DNA of 64,000 nucleotides from Liolophura sinensis (GCF_032854445.1 NC_088305.1:13953606-14017605); one strand, 5' to 3'. Counted from the stretch's first letter, positions 36,000-47,690 are shown. Notes: generated from the letters alone by a model not told the origin. Numbers and translations are program-made.

Positions 36000-36890
36000 A
36001 TTCCTGTTTCTAAAATCATTTCTAAAAATCCTCCATAAAAATACTTAATATAACAGGTGCAACACGATTGATATCTCCAGTTGTAAATTGTATCATTCTC
36101 ATGATATTTTGGTAAATGACTTCGTCTATGGTTAAGAGGCCATAAGGCAACTTGATTGACCTCGAAAGTAAGAAGGAAATGACATAGGCGTATAGGTATT
36201 TGTGAAAGTGGGCTCTAGTGCGCGAGTTTAGATTTCAAAACTACCATAATACTGTAGGGAAAACTGCTGTTTTATTTTATTTTTAGATCTCAAAGGGTAA
36301 GAAGGAAGATATATCAGGGAAAATGCAAACTCTTCGCAGATATCGAATAATGCAACCTTTAGTAGCAGTCCAATTGGACTTTTGTGTAGGTTCTCTGTAA
36401 ATTAATTCGAACAACTGTAGAAACCGTCAGAGCGCAGAAACAAGCGGCGCAGTTAAATATACAAATTACTTCACGACATACAAAGTGACCAGAATCTGTC
36501 TTTTGTTTCATCTGTTCACCGTTTAAAACAATTCCTTTATGACCCCGATCCAGATAACCGCCATATGTATTGGATATGTATTTGGTATATCAATTGACCA
36601 TTAACACTAGATTAATCTGTACACAAAAGGTTGTCCAAAATCCTCCATGTTTTTTCCGGTAAAAATGCTGACAGACAGATAGAAACAGACAAATAAACGT
36701 TGGCAAAAGCAGAACCCCGTTGGAGAACGAAAGTGTAAGAATTTTGATTCTTCACGAACTGACGCTAGTGAGCATTTGAATGCGAAAAGACTTCAGCATA
36801 GAGAACAAAATCAGAGCAGAGATGTCAGTGCAATAGCTGACAAATGGTAAGTACGGCCAGGAGTCAGTTGATCTCAGTGCTTTATTCTAA
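36000..36890. other. No gene recognised
   Basis: Central part of the spacer between the homeobox promoters. It has short ORFs and no recognised repeat, and would be a candidate place for shared enhancers. Confidence 0.45.
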
Positions 36891-36894
36891 CCGT

Positions 36895-37050
36895 TCATTA
36901 AATGCTTAAATAACGACAAGTTACCCACTCACTAGCACTGTGGCGTAAACAGAATTAGGTAAAAAAAAATGCGGTAAAATGAATTGCAATACATTAGACG
37001 TCACTGGTCTAGAATTACCATACCATGTTTCTCCCTAACACTCTGTTTTC
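36895..37050 (+). repeat. Dispersed repeat D, partial copy
   Basis: CTAGCACTGTGGCGTAAAC, AGAATTAGGTAAA and TTAGACGTCACTGGTCTAGA match 43.87-43.96 kb almost base for base. Confidence 0.7.
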
Positions 37051-37229
37051 TCAAAAGTGGTACCACTAAGACGTAAACGTATTTTTGTATGTTTGAAGCC
37101 CAGAAAGATTTAATGCTCGGCGAGAACGATCGAATTGAACAAACAGTTTAGATTTTCAGTAAAGGGGCAAAGAACGTGAGGTGTTTGCAAAGCAGAAAGC
37201 GATCCGGCCATTGGTACCTAAATCCTTTC

Positions 37230-37385
37230 GGTCGGCCGTCCATCAGTCTTCACATGCGGCTTTCAGTTTTCCTCTGCTGGTAGACTGATGCTTTACTCTG
37301 ATACTAGTTTCCTCCACGCATAAACCCGACCGCCGTCATAAGTGAAATGTTCTTGATTATGACGTTAAACACAAAGCAGTCAGTC
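37230..37385 (+). mobile_element. Old SINE fragment
   Basis: CCGTCATAAGTGAAATGTTC and TTGATTATGACGTTAAACAC match SINE 3' ends with several differences. The 5' part is too decayed to place. Confidence 0.5.
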
Positions 37386-37488
37386 TATCTTTACCCTTTA
37401 AATTAAGTTTCAGCTTTAGTTTACCATAATCCATGAAACATGGATACACGGAGATCCAACAAAATAGTCAGTGCAGTTTATGTAAGAT

Positions 37489-37637
37489 TTATTTATTTAT
37501 TTATTTGATTGGTGTTTTACGCCGTACTCAAGAATATTTCACTTATACGGCGGCCAGCATTATGGTGGGAGGAAACCGGGTACAGCCCGGGGGAAACCCA
37601 CGACCATCTGCAGGTTGCTGGCAGACCTTTGCACTTA
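37489..37637 (-). mobile_element. SINE-A copy with 15-bp target-site duplication
   Basis: A nearly perfect 3' half of SINE-A (ACGCCGTACTCAAGAATATT ... CATCTGCAGGTTGCTGGCAG), flanked by CAGTTTATGTAAGAT at 37474-37488 and 37638-37652. It is 5'-truncated. Confidence 0.93.
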
Positions 37638-37754
37638 CAGTTTATGTAAGATGTTGTAGTTTTGCTCTCTAATCTTAGCTATTATTCTCACTGGCTTCTT
37701 TACACTATCTGTCGCTACACAACAGACTGGGTATCCATCCAAGTATTACAAGTA

Positions 37755-37890
37755 TTATACAAGTTGATCTATTTGTTTATCTGATTGGAATTTTACGCCA
37801 TACTGAATAATATTTCACTTATAAGACAGCGACCAACATTAAGGTAGGAGGAAACCGGGCAGAACCCAGCGGAAACCACGAGCATCAGTT
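37755..37890 (-). mobile_element. SINE-A copy, degenerate
   Basis: TTTTACGCCATACTGAATAA, GTAGGAGGAAACCGGGCAG and CAGCGGAAACCACGAGCATC. Confidence 0.8.
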
Positions 37891-38413
37891 GGTAGCTATG
37901 AAATTATAACTTTCTTCGTAGAATAGCTTTCCGCATTGCTTGGCTGACCTCACGGAAGAAATGAACGTCCAGTGACACTGCCAATATGATCTGACCGTAC
38001 CTATTAGTGGGACCAGTTATAAAGCATTACCTTGTCACTGTTTGGTATCATCCTGTACTTACTGGGTCCGGGTGTACTTACTGACACTTCGTTTTCTTGC
38101 GTAGTGGATTTCGATAGTTTACTCTCTGCAATCGTGCACTGTTTGTTTTGTACTACTTTGGTACATTAACGTTTTCTTTGTCGTATTTCATTGTGTCTAC
38201 CGTGCCCTAAGTTTCACCTCGTTGACATTCAAGTGAGGCCCCATTTTACTAAGCCTATTTTCGATGTTAACGTGAGAATTGACTAAGGGACATATGGCAG
38301 AAAAAGATTACAGGTATGCACAAAACTATAATACATATAGTCAATATTTAAATATACTTTCTAATATGGAAGAGTATCGCATCATACTGCAAATTACAAT
38401 ATATTCAGTATTT

Positions 38414-38529
38414 GAAACCCAATCATGTAAATGAAACAAATGAGATAACGGGAAACTCCAATCATGTAAATGTAACAAATGAGATAACGGGAAACCCCAA
38501 TCGTGTAAATGAAACAAATGAGATAACAG
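38414..38529. repeat. 39-bp tandem repeat, three units
   Basis: Units at 38414-38451, 38452-38490 and 38491-38529, each with AATCATGTAAATG and AACAAATGAGATAACGG. They open reading frames on both strands (NHVNETNEITGN on plus) that I regard as spurious. Confidence 0.93.
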
Positions 38530-38614
38530 AAATACATAGTAGTCATGTTCATGCCTGTGTGGATGTAAATGTCTTGCAACCCCCATTGATAATTTTCTTT
38601 TTTTAATATTCTCT

Positions 38615-39375
38615 TTTTTTTAGTCAGAAGGTGTTCATGTTTTCGCACTAACTTTCGAAGGTTTGCTCAAGTGTTTATGCGTACTTCTAGTCATTAACCA
38701 TTTCCAGATTTTTTATATATACGCTTATTTGTCACATCTTTGTATATACGTGAACAATACATTTTACATGCGTGAGACAAAATAATATGAAAGGTAATAT
38801 AATGTATACAGCTAAGTGTCTTAAAGAATCTTTGTGGTATAAAGAGAAAGGAAAAAACAAATAGTGTGGTACGTGTTCCAGACATTTTTGGCCTTCTTCA
38901 GTCTAACATTGCCAGTCATGAGCTGTGGTTTTACTTACGTATGAATATTTTCGTTTCTACACCTTATTTACACACAGCTAGACAAATAATAATTTTCCAG
39001 TAAAATCTGGATTTTACACCTACTTTTTCTTTTATTTTCTTAGAGGAGGGAAAGAGGGGGTAGACCATGAAAGTTACTAATGTTGAGCCCAAACTTAGTT
39101 ATTTTTTTCTTTCTTAGTCAGAAGGTTTTCATGTTTTCGCACTAACTTCCGAAGGTTTGTTAAAATGTTGAAAGCCACTGTTGAACCCAAACTTAGTTAT
39201 TCTTTTTCTTTCTTAGTCAGAAGGTGTTCATGTTTTCGCACTAACTTCCGAAGGTTTGTTAAAATGTTGAAAGTTACTAATGTTGAACCCAACCTTAGTT
39301 ACATATTCTTTTTCTTTCTTAGTCAGAAGTTTTTTTGATGTTTTCGCGCTAGTTTCCGAAGGTTTGTTAAAATGT
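38615..39375. repeat. About 100-bp tandem repeat, three units plus a distant partial
   Basis: Units at 39069-39169, 39170-39268 and 39269-39374 share TTCTTTCTTAGTCAGAAG, ATGTTTTCGCACTAACTTCC and GAAGGTTTGTTAAAATG. A partial unit lies alone at about 38615-38670. Confidence 0.9.
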
Positions 39376-39377
39376 GG

Positions 39378-39600
39378 TTAGTCCGGATTACATTTAGGTT
39401 CTTTATGCGTGCTTTTGTCATTTAACATTTCCAGGAGTTTTTGCTTATAATAATCTATATCAACATCTTCGCCTTTGTCTGCTTCTTTAATAATTATATC
39501 TAGATTGTCATAGAAACGTGATAGTGCCAAAGTGATTAAAGACAAAACCATTGCTAGTTTTGTTTCTATACTGTTCATCAAATAGGCATTTGGGCAACCC
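39378..39600 (-). mobile_element. Penelope-like retroelement fragment
   Basis: The minus frame reads LDIIIKEADKGEDVDIDYYK then QKLLEMLNDKSTHKEPKCNP. This matches the conserved start of Penelope-like RTs (the IKPADKGG...Y...LND..Y block), with the usual Pro-Ala and Gly-Gly altered. Only this block remains, and it abuts the tandem array. Confidence 0.65.
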
Positions 39601-39604
39601 AAAG

Positions 39605-40780
39605 GGCAACTGTTCTCATTTACTCCTGTAGGTAGCGGGTTCGTGGAGAAAGGTCAACAAACAGCAATATTTTTGCTCTTTCGTAAGGCAACTCTGCTTG
39701 GCTTCCTCGTGAATCTTGGCCCAGTATTCTGTCTCCCGCTGTTATTGGCTGGTCCGGATATTTGTCTGTTGCCACAAGCTGGGCGCAGTCGTACGGTGAC
39801 AAAGGAGTCGTCGATCACTTTAGAATCTGCCTGACTGGTGTCTGGAGAGCTCTCTGGAAGACTGGTCCTTTTATTGGTCAGCCAAACCTAAATTTGCATA
39901 CACGGGGTTTTCGTATGACAAAAGTGAGATTTCCTAAAGAGTTTTCATATAAATCCATAACGGCCGCCACGACGATTTTTTGATATCCGTCATTTCGGAC
40001 CATAAGCAAAAATCATCTAAATTTCTTCCAGTTTTGCTCCATCAGTTTTCCTTATGGCTAGTAATGATAAAAAAAATTATAAATTTTGTTTGTAAGGGTA
40101 ATAATTGGAAAGGGAAAAGAAAGAGAATAAACGCGGCAGGATTCAAAAGGAATAAACAGGATTTGAACCTCAAACTGCTAGGCACAGCACAATGTTTCAT
40201 GTAGAATAGGGCAACTGAAGATCAGCATAGAAATATTGCCCCTTTGTTCTACTGTTCGCAGCTTCGGACAAAAGAACGAAGGAAATACACTGCAAAATGG
40301 ATTTTTGTACCTGCTGTAAACTGCAGTGTTTAGTTCCATGTAGTCTTTCACAAAGGATCCTTGTTAAGTATAGGGGGGATTATAACAAATTTCTAAAAAT
40401 GTTTTTGAAAAGTACCTGAGAACCGCTCACCGAACGAAAATAATTCTTTAAACCTCGTGATCATAAGGTTCAGTGAGTAGCACAAGCAAATGATATTGTT
40501 CGATCAATTTAGATTGTTTTAAGAGTTGTCTTACTTTTACGTTATATTCATTGGTCAGCCAATGCCTATTTTACATACGGAAAAAAGGACGATCGTTGTG
40601 CGCCGTAAGTTAAATTTGAAGCACACCGTGAAATCAGTACACTGTTTTCGGCTGACAGTTAAACCACATGTAAGTCTTTACAGCCTACGTTTCGTGTCGT
40701 TTTTTGCTGCAGGCGTGAAACAAAATTTAGGGAATATAATAACATGTTAAATTTCTTACAGCGATACCACAGGGCAAGGT
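39605..40780. other. No gene recognised
   Basis: Several 60-75 codon ORFs on both strands and no domain signal. Part of it could be more of the Penelope-like element, but nothing confirms that. Confidence 0.45.
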
Positions 40781-40790
40781 TAAAATCCCG

Positions 40791-40936
40791 GCGTCTTCCT
40801 CTCCGGCCTTACATGGGAAGGTCTTCCAGCAACCTGCGGATGGTCGTGGGTTTCCTCCGGGCTCTGCCCGGTTTCCTCCCACGATAATATTCTTGAGTAC
40901 GGCGTTAAACACCAATCAAATTGCTAAATAAATAAA
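40791..40936 (+). mobile_element. SINE-A copy with 10-bp duplication and internal deletion
   Basis: Reads CTCCGGCCTTACATGGGAAG, AACCTGCGGATGGTCGTGGG, GGCTCTGCCCGGTTTCCTCC, then jumps to ATTCTTGAGTACGGCGTTAA. About 40 bp of the body (the CCGCCGTCGTATAAG part) is deleted. Flanked by TAAAATCCCG at 40781-40790 and 40937-40946. Confidence 0.88.
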
Positions 40937-40946
40937 TAAAATCCCG

Positions 40947-42105
40947 ACCGCAAGTGCTGTAATAGCCAAGAAATAGGTTTTGGTTCATCAAGCTCCTGAT
41001 AAACACAGAACAGTAGTGTATTGAAACGTAGAGAGATAGACAACCAAGATGCATGTAGGCATCCACCATAACCCACCTCTAAGCCATACATTATCACTGC
41101 TGAAGTTCATACAAAATACGTTTGTAAACGCTTATTTGTTTACGCCAAAACTATCCAGCATAGCGAAATGGTTGCATGGGATTGAAATGAAGCGAGGCAG
41201 TTCATCTACTTGCTGATGTTTCACCTTCACAGTAGCAATGGTTTCCGGTCAAGTGGCCGTCAAAATTAATTAAAATCGCACTTTTCGAGATTCAACTGTT
41301 ATTATCAGGAAAGCACATCGTAGAAAGAAGGTAAAACCAGAATCGAGTTCACCATACCATTCTAGACCTATTAAGTACATAACTTTGGAATTCTAAAAAA
41401 GAACATTACTTGACGTCACCTTAACCACGAGGAGCTTCTACAATTTTCATCGGAATTCAATGCTCTAAGCAAAAACTCGATGCCCTGTGAATGCTGTAAC
41501 AGTGCATTGCATTCCAGATTGAGCTGTGCAGTGGTTCTGGAGAAGATTTTGAAATATTTTCGTCACCTAACAATATGGCGTGAAAAGTTGATCACACCAG
41601 AATAGCATTTGTGTACGGATGCTTAGCACTTTTGTTTTTTCACTAAACACCCTACAGTTTGGTTCATTGAAGACAGAACTTTTTCGGGAAATCTGTGCAT
41701 AGAACATTTTCAGTCGTCCGAGCAAGAACAATAGCCTCATAATAAGAATACTTGTCACTCTAACAATTTTGAAAGGGTATCACCCCGAGAAAGCTATTCC
41801 ACTAAATATCTTCCATAGCCATTTTTATTGGTCGGTTCCTTAGTGTTGCTCAGCTTTGTCCGGAACTTTGCAATGTTATTATTCCCGTTCGCGTACACCT
41901 AGTATAGCAGACAGCGTGGCACCACTACGACCCGACGAGTTTATGCTTTATTGTTCAGCGTTCTAGGCACGCTGGCAGCCAATGAACTTTATGGACACGA
42001 AGGAAGCATGCTGTGCCCTATCTCTTACGAGTTTGTAGCTGTATGAACAGCACTTCATATGTGTAGCCAGTTTTGCCTCCCAGTATCACCATAAAAAGGG
42101 ACCTG
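40947..42105. other. No gene recognised
   Basis: Short ORFs only, inside the homeobox spacer. Confidence 0.45.
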
Positions 42106-42106
42106 G

Positions 42107-42109
<3 letters not shown>

Positions 42110-42142
<33 letters not shown>
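42110..42142. repeat. (TA)n microsatellite
   Basis: About 32 bases of TA dinucleotide. Confidence 0.95.
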
Positions 42143-42145
<3 letters not shown>

Positions 42146-43062
42146 CGTTTTCAACCCACGCAAACGCCAGATCAAAATTTCTGATTGATATATCGGCTGA
42201 GGATATTGTGGTTGTAATATAAAAACTTTTGTGGTTCCATAAAGAACCCCTGTCATGGAGATGTAATTATTGTATCTGGGACATACTTCATGTAATGCGA
42301 AATCCCGCTCCTCAATGTGAATTTAATTCAAAATCATAGGACTGACACGTGAACACGAGTCTATCCGATAATCTGGCAATCTCGCTCTAAACCGCAATAT
42401 CGCCTTACATGAGTGAGACGCCTAATATCTTACCACTCATCAATGCGAAAAATCGTATACCACGGTTATGGCAGTCAGTTTTCAGACTTACCAGTGAAAA
42501 TTATAGAAAACTGGACACGCAGGAGAAATAAGCCGTCAAAGTCGAGTAACCAACTTTTACGTTTGCAACTGTTGTCAGGTCTGCATGGCTGGACTCAATA
42601 CCAATGCTTATTTTTGTCTCATGTTTCAAATTTTTTTTACCTCATCCGGGGTAACTTTCTGTGCTTTCTTCCTTTCGCGTAAAAGTCGCTCGATTTGAAC
42701 TCCCAGACATAGTGGCGCCTAGTACGCCAACCGTTTTCTTCCGACGACACATAGTTATACCAGACACTGTGGCGCCCAGCCTTTTCGTCAGTTTCTGCGC
42801 TCATTCTTTCGTGTTCTTACATCCATTCAGTCTAGAAAATACAAAGACGCCTGCCTTGTAAAATAGCTTTCAGTTTTATTGTTTTACAGTGTTAACATGG
42901 AAACAGGCACACAAGATGAAGGTGTTCATTGCATTTGCTTACATAATACATGCCCCAAATACCACCACAAGCACGATTTTAAAGTTGCACAAGATTATTC
43001 ATTATGGACGCAAAGGGAAACTTTTCTTACTCCATCCGCCCTAGTAACGCCCTTTCAACACG

Positions 43063-43070
43063 TATATAAG
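43063..43070 (+). promoter_or_regulatory. TATA box of homeobox gene B
   Basis: TATATAAGAC, about 65 bp upstream of the ATG at 43130. It shares the decamer with gene A's promoter. Confidence 0.7.
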
Positions 43071-43129
43071 ACAACAACTGTCCAAGCGCCTCATTTATTC
43101 TGCAATCGTTTCACCTTAAAGTCCTAAGG

Positions 43130-46076
43130 ATGGTGTCCTACATGTCCGAACTGCAATTTGATTTTCTGGACAGCCCGGTGTCGAGTTCTCCGGAATATCC
43201 AACTGTATTTAGTCACTTTCTGAGTTTTGGAGACTCCCCCTTTCCTCTGGGGATGGGCATTTATGACACTGACCCCAATAATACACCTGACAGTGGACGA
43301 TCTCCGCTATCTCCGGTGTCAACCGTATCGTCTACCAGTGACGTTTCCAAGGAGATGAGCACGTCCACCCCATTAAGCACGCCAGCGCTTAAAGAGACAG
43401 GCCAACATGGTATGAGATACCCTTGACTTTATCGTAATATGCAGATGTTCATCAGTCTCTCTACTAAGCATATCAATTTGTAAGAAGTAGACAGCCAGTA
43501 TAATAGCAAATCAATTTGTAAGAAGTTGACAGCCAGTATAATAGCAAATCAATTTGTAAGAAGTAGACAGCCAGTATAATAGCAAATCAATTTGTAAGAA
43601 GTAGACAGCCAGTATGATAGCTGATCAATTTGTAAGAAGTAGACAGCCAGTATAATAGCAAATCAATTTGTAAGAAGTAGACAGCCAGTATAATAGCAAA
43701 TCAATTTGTAAGAAGTAGACAGCCAGTATAATCAAGGCTGACAGTACAGAGAGTAAAGCCTGATCACACATAACCAGTGAAATATGGCCTTTTGTCAGTT
43801 TACCTCAGTCAGAGTTTTATTCTACGTGTTCATGTAAATGCATAAAAGGTAGCAAATTTACTCACCCGCTAGCACCATGGCTTAAGCAGAATTAGGTAAA
43901 ACCAATGAAATCATGTTAATTACAATTTCTTAGACGTCACTAGTCTAGAATTACTCAAAATGTGTCATCAAATTTAACATACAATAACAATAAAACAATG
44001 CAAAGGGACTAGGACTCGGAGATACTTAGTCCACCAGCAGAATCCTGGTTTATGCAGTATATTTCACATTTATATTATTCTGATATAAGAACGAGTTTGG
44101 TTTGCTAATTTATCTTTCCAATATCTGTCCGAAAGTCCAGTAAGTATATACAGTACAAAGATTAATAGAACAAACTAGGCTCGAAAGCAGGCTTCCAGGC
44201 AGTCTGTACACAGGGGTGTTAAATAAACCTTTTTTTCAGATCTTAGCATTGAGGCCAAATCGAAGAATGCACGACGCAAGAAATCCAGAACAACTTTTAC
44301 GGAATCACAGATCAGTCGACTGGAAGAGCGATATAGATGTCACAGGTACCTTCCAGCGGACGAGAGAGTGGAACTGGCAGAAGAACTGCGTATGACCAAT
44401 CAGCAGGTAGATTCTATATTTCATGTTTAACTCTGAACTGACAGGTGTTACAGGTATATTGCTGCCTATGTGGTCGCGTTACGGAAAGATGGATACATGC
44501 TAAAAATAAGTGTTTCGTTCAATAACATATTTCTGTTATACTTAATAAACGCGAACTAGTGTTTATTCTCAAGGACAATGCTTAGTATTATGTTCTTCAG
44601 TATTCAGAAGTATTAGTCCAGTAAAACATTAAAGTGTTTACTATCGTAAACATGTGACGTTGTTAAAAAGTAAATGTCATATGTTTACATAATAAACACT
44701 TCACCTTTTTCTGTACTAAACATAATATTAAGTGTAACAAGAACTGTGTGTATGTACAAAACACTTCTTTAGTGTGTAACGCTTTACGGTCACCAGTTAG
44801 TGATACTGTGTAGCAATTCTACACACAGTCTCGTCTCCATCTGTCAGATTTCTGGGTTTTTGGATTATCTGGATTTTGGGGTTTTACCTCGCACTTAACA
44901 ATTTCCCAGTCATATAACAAGGAGTCATTAGGTGTGTGTACCTAAACTGTGTTTCCGGGAGGGCGAGTCCACTACTGAAGTACATGTACCGTGCCTAAGA
45001 CAGCAGACATGACACCCCATCCAGTCACATTATATGGATACCGGGCTAAGTCCTGTTTCCTTGCTTAAACGTCTCAATGCTGAACGCCAAGTGAGGCAGC
45101 AACAAGTATATGTAACTTTCTTTGGTATGACCCGACCAGGGTGTTTTGTCTGATAATGGATTCCCGAGTCAAACCATTTGGGACAAAATGACTTTATACA
45201 GAGATCATATTGAGTATCTTGCAACCCAAGGTAGCCTTTGTTTGTAAAAGGAATTCCTTGAAAGGTATACAGACGTGTTGTCCAACATTACACAAATTCC
45301 TTTAAAGTTATTTTTGAGGAAAGGTAAATACCCGCTTTGGTATACCACCACTTTCTCCAATAATAAAGGCCCGTTGTATTCATTTATTTTTACACTGTAC
45401 TCAGGAATATTTCACTGATACCACGGCGGTCAGTATTATGGTAGGAGGAAACCGGGCATAGCCCGGAGGAAGTCTCGTTGTACGTTTTTATCCACATGCA
45501 ATATGTCAAAGTGGTTTTATTGTATTTTCATTTTTTTACAACTTTATTTAATTTTCTTGAAAGGTTACGAAGTGGTTTCAAAACCGGAGGATGAAAGAGA
45601 AGCGGCAAGAATGCAACTCAAGAGATACGTTTACCAGTCAGAGGCCGGGTGGTTCGCCAAGCAAGGAGCTACCTCTACTTGAGACATTGCCAACAGTTTT
45701 TCACCAGCCGTCAGCTGACACAGGACGTTTTTTCCCTGTTATCGATGTGCAAGCAATTCCGGGGCCATGTTCTTCCTATGGCGAAGAGAGAGGTTTCCCT
45801 AACATGCCGCCAACGTCTATGTCGACATTTCCCTTGCCATCCACCCAGAGTAACTTCTCACACATGGAAGCGATGGCCGCACACTCACCTTATCCGTCGC
45901 CATTCACAGGGGCCAGCCTCCACGACCGGAATTTGCCGTCTTTTCTCCAACCGTATCCCTTCCAGTGCTCACACCAGAACGATCTTCCTTATGGGGACTT
46001 CCCCTCAATTCAACCTTCATGTTTTCAGACGCCACAGCTTGACCAGCTTCAAGAGCCTCCTCACTTTTCATACTGA
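43130..46076 (+). CDS. Homeobox gene B: divergent ANTP-class (NKL-like) homeodomain protein
   Basis: Three exons: 43130-43409, 44240-44406 and 45564-46076, with GT-AG introns of phase 1 and phase 0. The product is 319 residues. The N-terminal 93 residues are rich in Ser, Pro and Thr without a clear eh1 motif. The homeodomain reads RRKKSRTTFTESQISRLEER in helix 1, RYLPADERVELAEELRM in helix 2 and TNQQVTKWFQNRRMKEKRQ in helix 3. R5, F8, L16, W48, F49, Q50, N51 and R53 are canonical. Residue 20 is Tyr and residue 47 is Lys. The intron at position 44/45 matches gene A, and the two homeodomains share 39 of 58 positions counted by eye. The C-terminal 150 residues are Pro/Ser/Phe-rich, like an activation or low-complexity tail. 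It is a nuclear DNA-binding regulator. The family is uncertain, and lineage-specific duplication of gene A is inferred. Confidence 0.9.
43472..43732. repeat. 38-bp tandem repeat, seven units, in intron 1 of gene B
   Basis: Units of TCAATTTGTAAGAAGTAGAC plus AGCCAGTATAATAGCAAA. Copies differ at one to three bases. The array starts about 60 bp after the exon 1 donor. Confidence 0.95.
43733..44030 (+). repeat. Dispersed repeat D in intron 1 of gene B
   Basis: ACAGTACAGAGAGTAAAGCC, TTTACCTCAGTCAGAG, TTCATGTAAATGC and AGAATTAGGTAAAACCAATG match the copies at 13.0-13.3 and 36.9 kb. It directly follows the 38-bp array. Confidence 0.7.
44860..45190 (-). mobile_element. SINE-B copy in intron 2 of gene B
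   Basis: On the plus strand: GACACCCCATCCAGTCACAT, CTGAACGCCAAGTGAGGCAG and ATGACCCGACCAGG. This is the reverse complement of a tRNA-headed SINE also seen at 48.3, 48.7, 49.0-49.3 and 59.5-59.8 kb. Confidence 0.7.
45375..45475 (-). mobile_element. SINE-A 3' fragment in intron 2 of gene B
   Basis: CTGTACTCAGGAATATTTCA and GGTAGGAGGAAACCGGGCAT. Head missing. Confidence 0.8.
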
Positions 46077-46364
46077 GATATACATGTTAGTAATCGCCTA
46101 GTTGCACATATACTATTGAATGTGTTCGAATTCAGTAAAATTGCTATCATTATTAATATCGATTATTGTTGATGATGTAAGTTGGCGTTACCAAGATCGC
46201 AGATAGTACCTACGTCAATTGAGAGTAACGTGACTTAGGCATTGTTTATGTTCAAGACATCAGCTCCAAACTCGCAATAAAATATCGCAAAAACTAACTA
46301 CGATTATCCGAACTGACGCAGACAATGTTCATGAGCTCACGTGGCAAAGAATACTCTTACACAG

Positions 46365-47115
46365 AATTTTCTTTTGTAACAGTTGCGAAACTGTAATTTA
46401 CAAACGTTGAATTGGGTAAACTTATCCAGAGTCGTATTCATTAGGCATCTTCACAGGTGTATGTCTACATGAAAAATATTTGCCATTTTCATTGTCGTTT
46501 GATTATTTGAAGGATACGTGCAACAGGATCCACACATTTCTCTTTTTGTAACAGCTGGACAATTCCTTATTTCAAAACGTTGAACTGGGTAAACTTATCC
46601 AGATACATACATTTCCCATGTTTACACGTGTATATTGCGTGGTTCACATGTGGATGCTATTTGCATTGCCATTCTATTATTGCGGGATACAGGCAACAAA
46701 ATCCACACATTTCTTTTTTTGTAACAGCTGGATAACTTTTAATTTGAGACGTTGAACTGGGTAAACTTATCCAGACATGAATACATTATTCATGTTTACA
46801 CGTGTGGATACTATCGGCATTACCAAAAGACTATTGCAGGATGCCACACTTTCTCTTTCTGTAAGAGCTGGATAACTGTAAATATTCAGCTGGGTAAACT
46901 TGTTTAGGGATGAATACATTACTCATGTTTACACGTGTATATTGCATGATTGACATGTGGATGCTATCTGTATGGCCTTTTGACTATTACAGGATGCCAC
47001 ACTTCCTCGTTTTGTAAGAGCTGGATAACAGTAAATATTCAACTGGGTAAACTTATTCAGAGATGAATACATCAGGCATATTTGCATTTATATATTTCAT
47101 GGTTGACATATTGAT
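46365..47115. repeat. Degenerate tandem repeat of about 130-175 bp, five units
   Basis: Recurring words in order are TTTGTAACAGCTGGATAA, ACGTTGAACTGGGTAAACTTATCCAGA, ATGTTTACACGTGTATATT and CAGGATGCCACACTT-like text. Units begin near 46375, 46550, 46725, 46860 and 47010. The array starts about 300 bp after the stop of homeobox gene B. Confidence 0.85.
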
Positions 47116-47119
47116 GTTT

Positions 47120-47690
47120 TTTGTTTTACATGGGGAAGTGCAATACTCTACTCAATGTTCAGCATTTCTGTTCACAAAGTTCATTTTAAATTTATCTATG
47201 AATAGCTGCAATTATAGATATAATAAGAGTTGTATTAGATATATGAATAATTATGGAAAAGTGTTCATATTGCAAAAATAGACTGAAAATTAAAAATCTT
47301 CTTTGGAAGGTTGATGTGCTACTTATAAGAAAAATAAATACGTTATAATAATACTTTTTTAAAAATTGTCTTTACGATGTTCTATGTCGTCAACATTAAG
47401 CTTCTTAATCTCTTCTTAATGTTCACTTGTATTATCTGCTAACCATGATGTTTGAATTGAGGCCATCAAGCGCGGTTGCTAACGTCATCAGTTATTTGGG
47501 AGTCCAATTGACCAATCAACGGTTATGCCTCCCGAATTACATCTAACCAATTAGGAAGCGGGCTGAACTACCTAAGATGGTGCTGACATCTTGTCCAGCA
47601 CTTACCGCTTGACAGTACAGGCTACAGCATAGGAAGCCATTCAACAACACAGGAAAAATGGCCAATATCTACAAAAATCCCGCATTGGCA
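47120..47690. other. No gene recognised
   Basis: A/T-rich sequence following the tandem array. Confidence 0.5.

Noticed and set aside
38341-38648. ORFs with repeated HLFHLHDW or NETNEIT text
   Set aside because: They are produced by the 39-bp tandem repeat and are open in several frames at once.
42879-43127. 82-codon ORF just upstream of homeobox gene B
   Set aside because: It runs through the TATA box and ends before the ATG of gene B. It is read as promoter and 5'UTR.
43472-43732. CRISPR-like array of 38-bp repeats
   Set aside because: The units are contiguous without unique spacers, lie in a eukaryotic intron and have no cas genes nearby.
32497-46076. Posterior Hox identity for the homeobox pair, from the QVT and RMKEK text
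   Set aside because: Helices 1 and 2 (LPADERVELAEEL, LSSDQRVDLAEQL) do not resemble posterior Hox, there is no hexapeptide, and Hox neighbours are absent.
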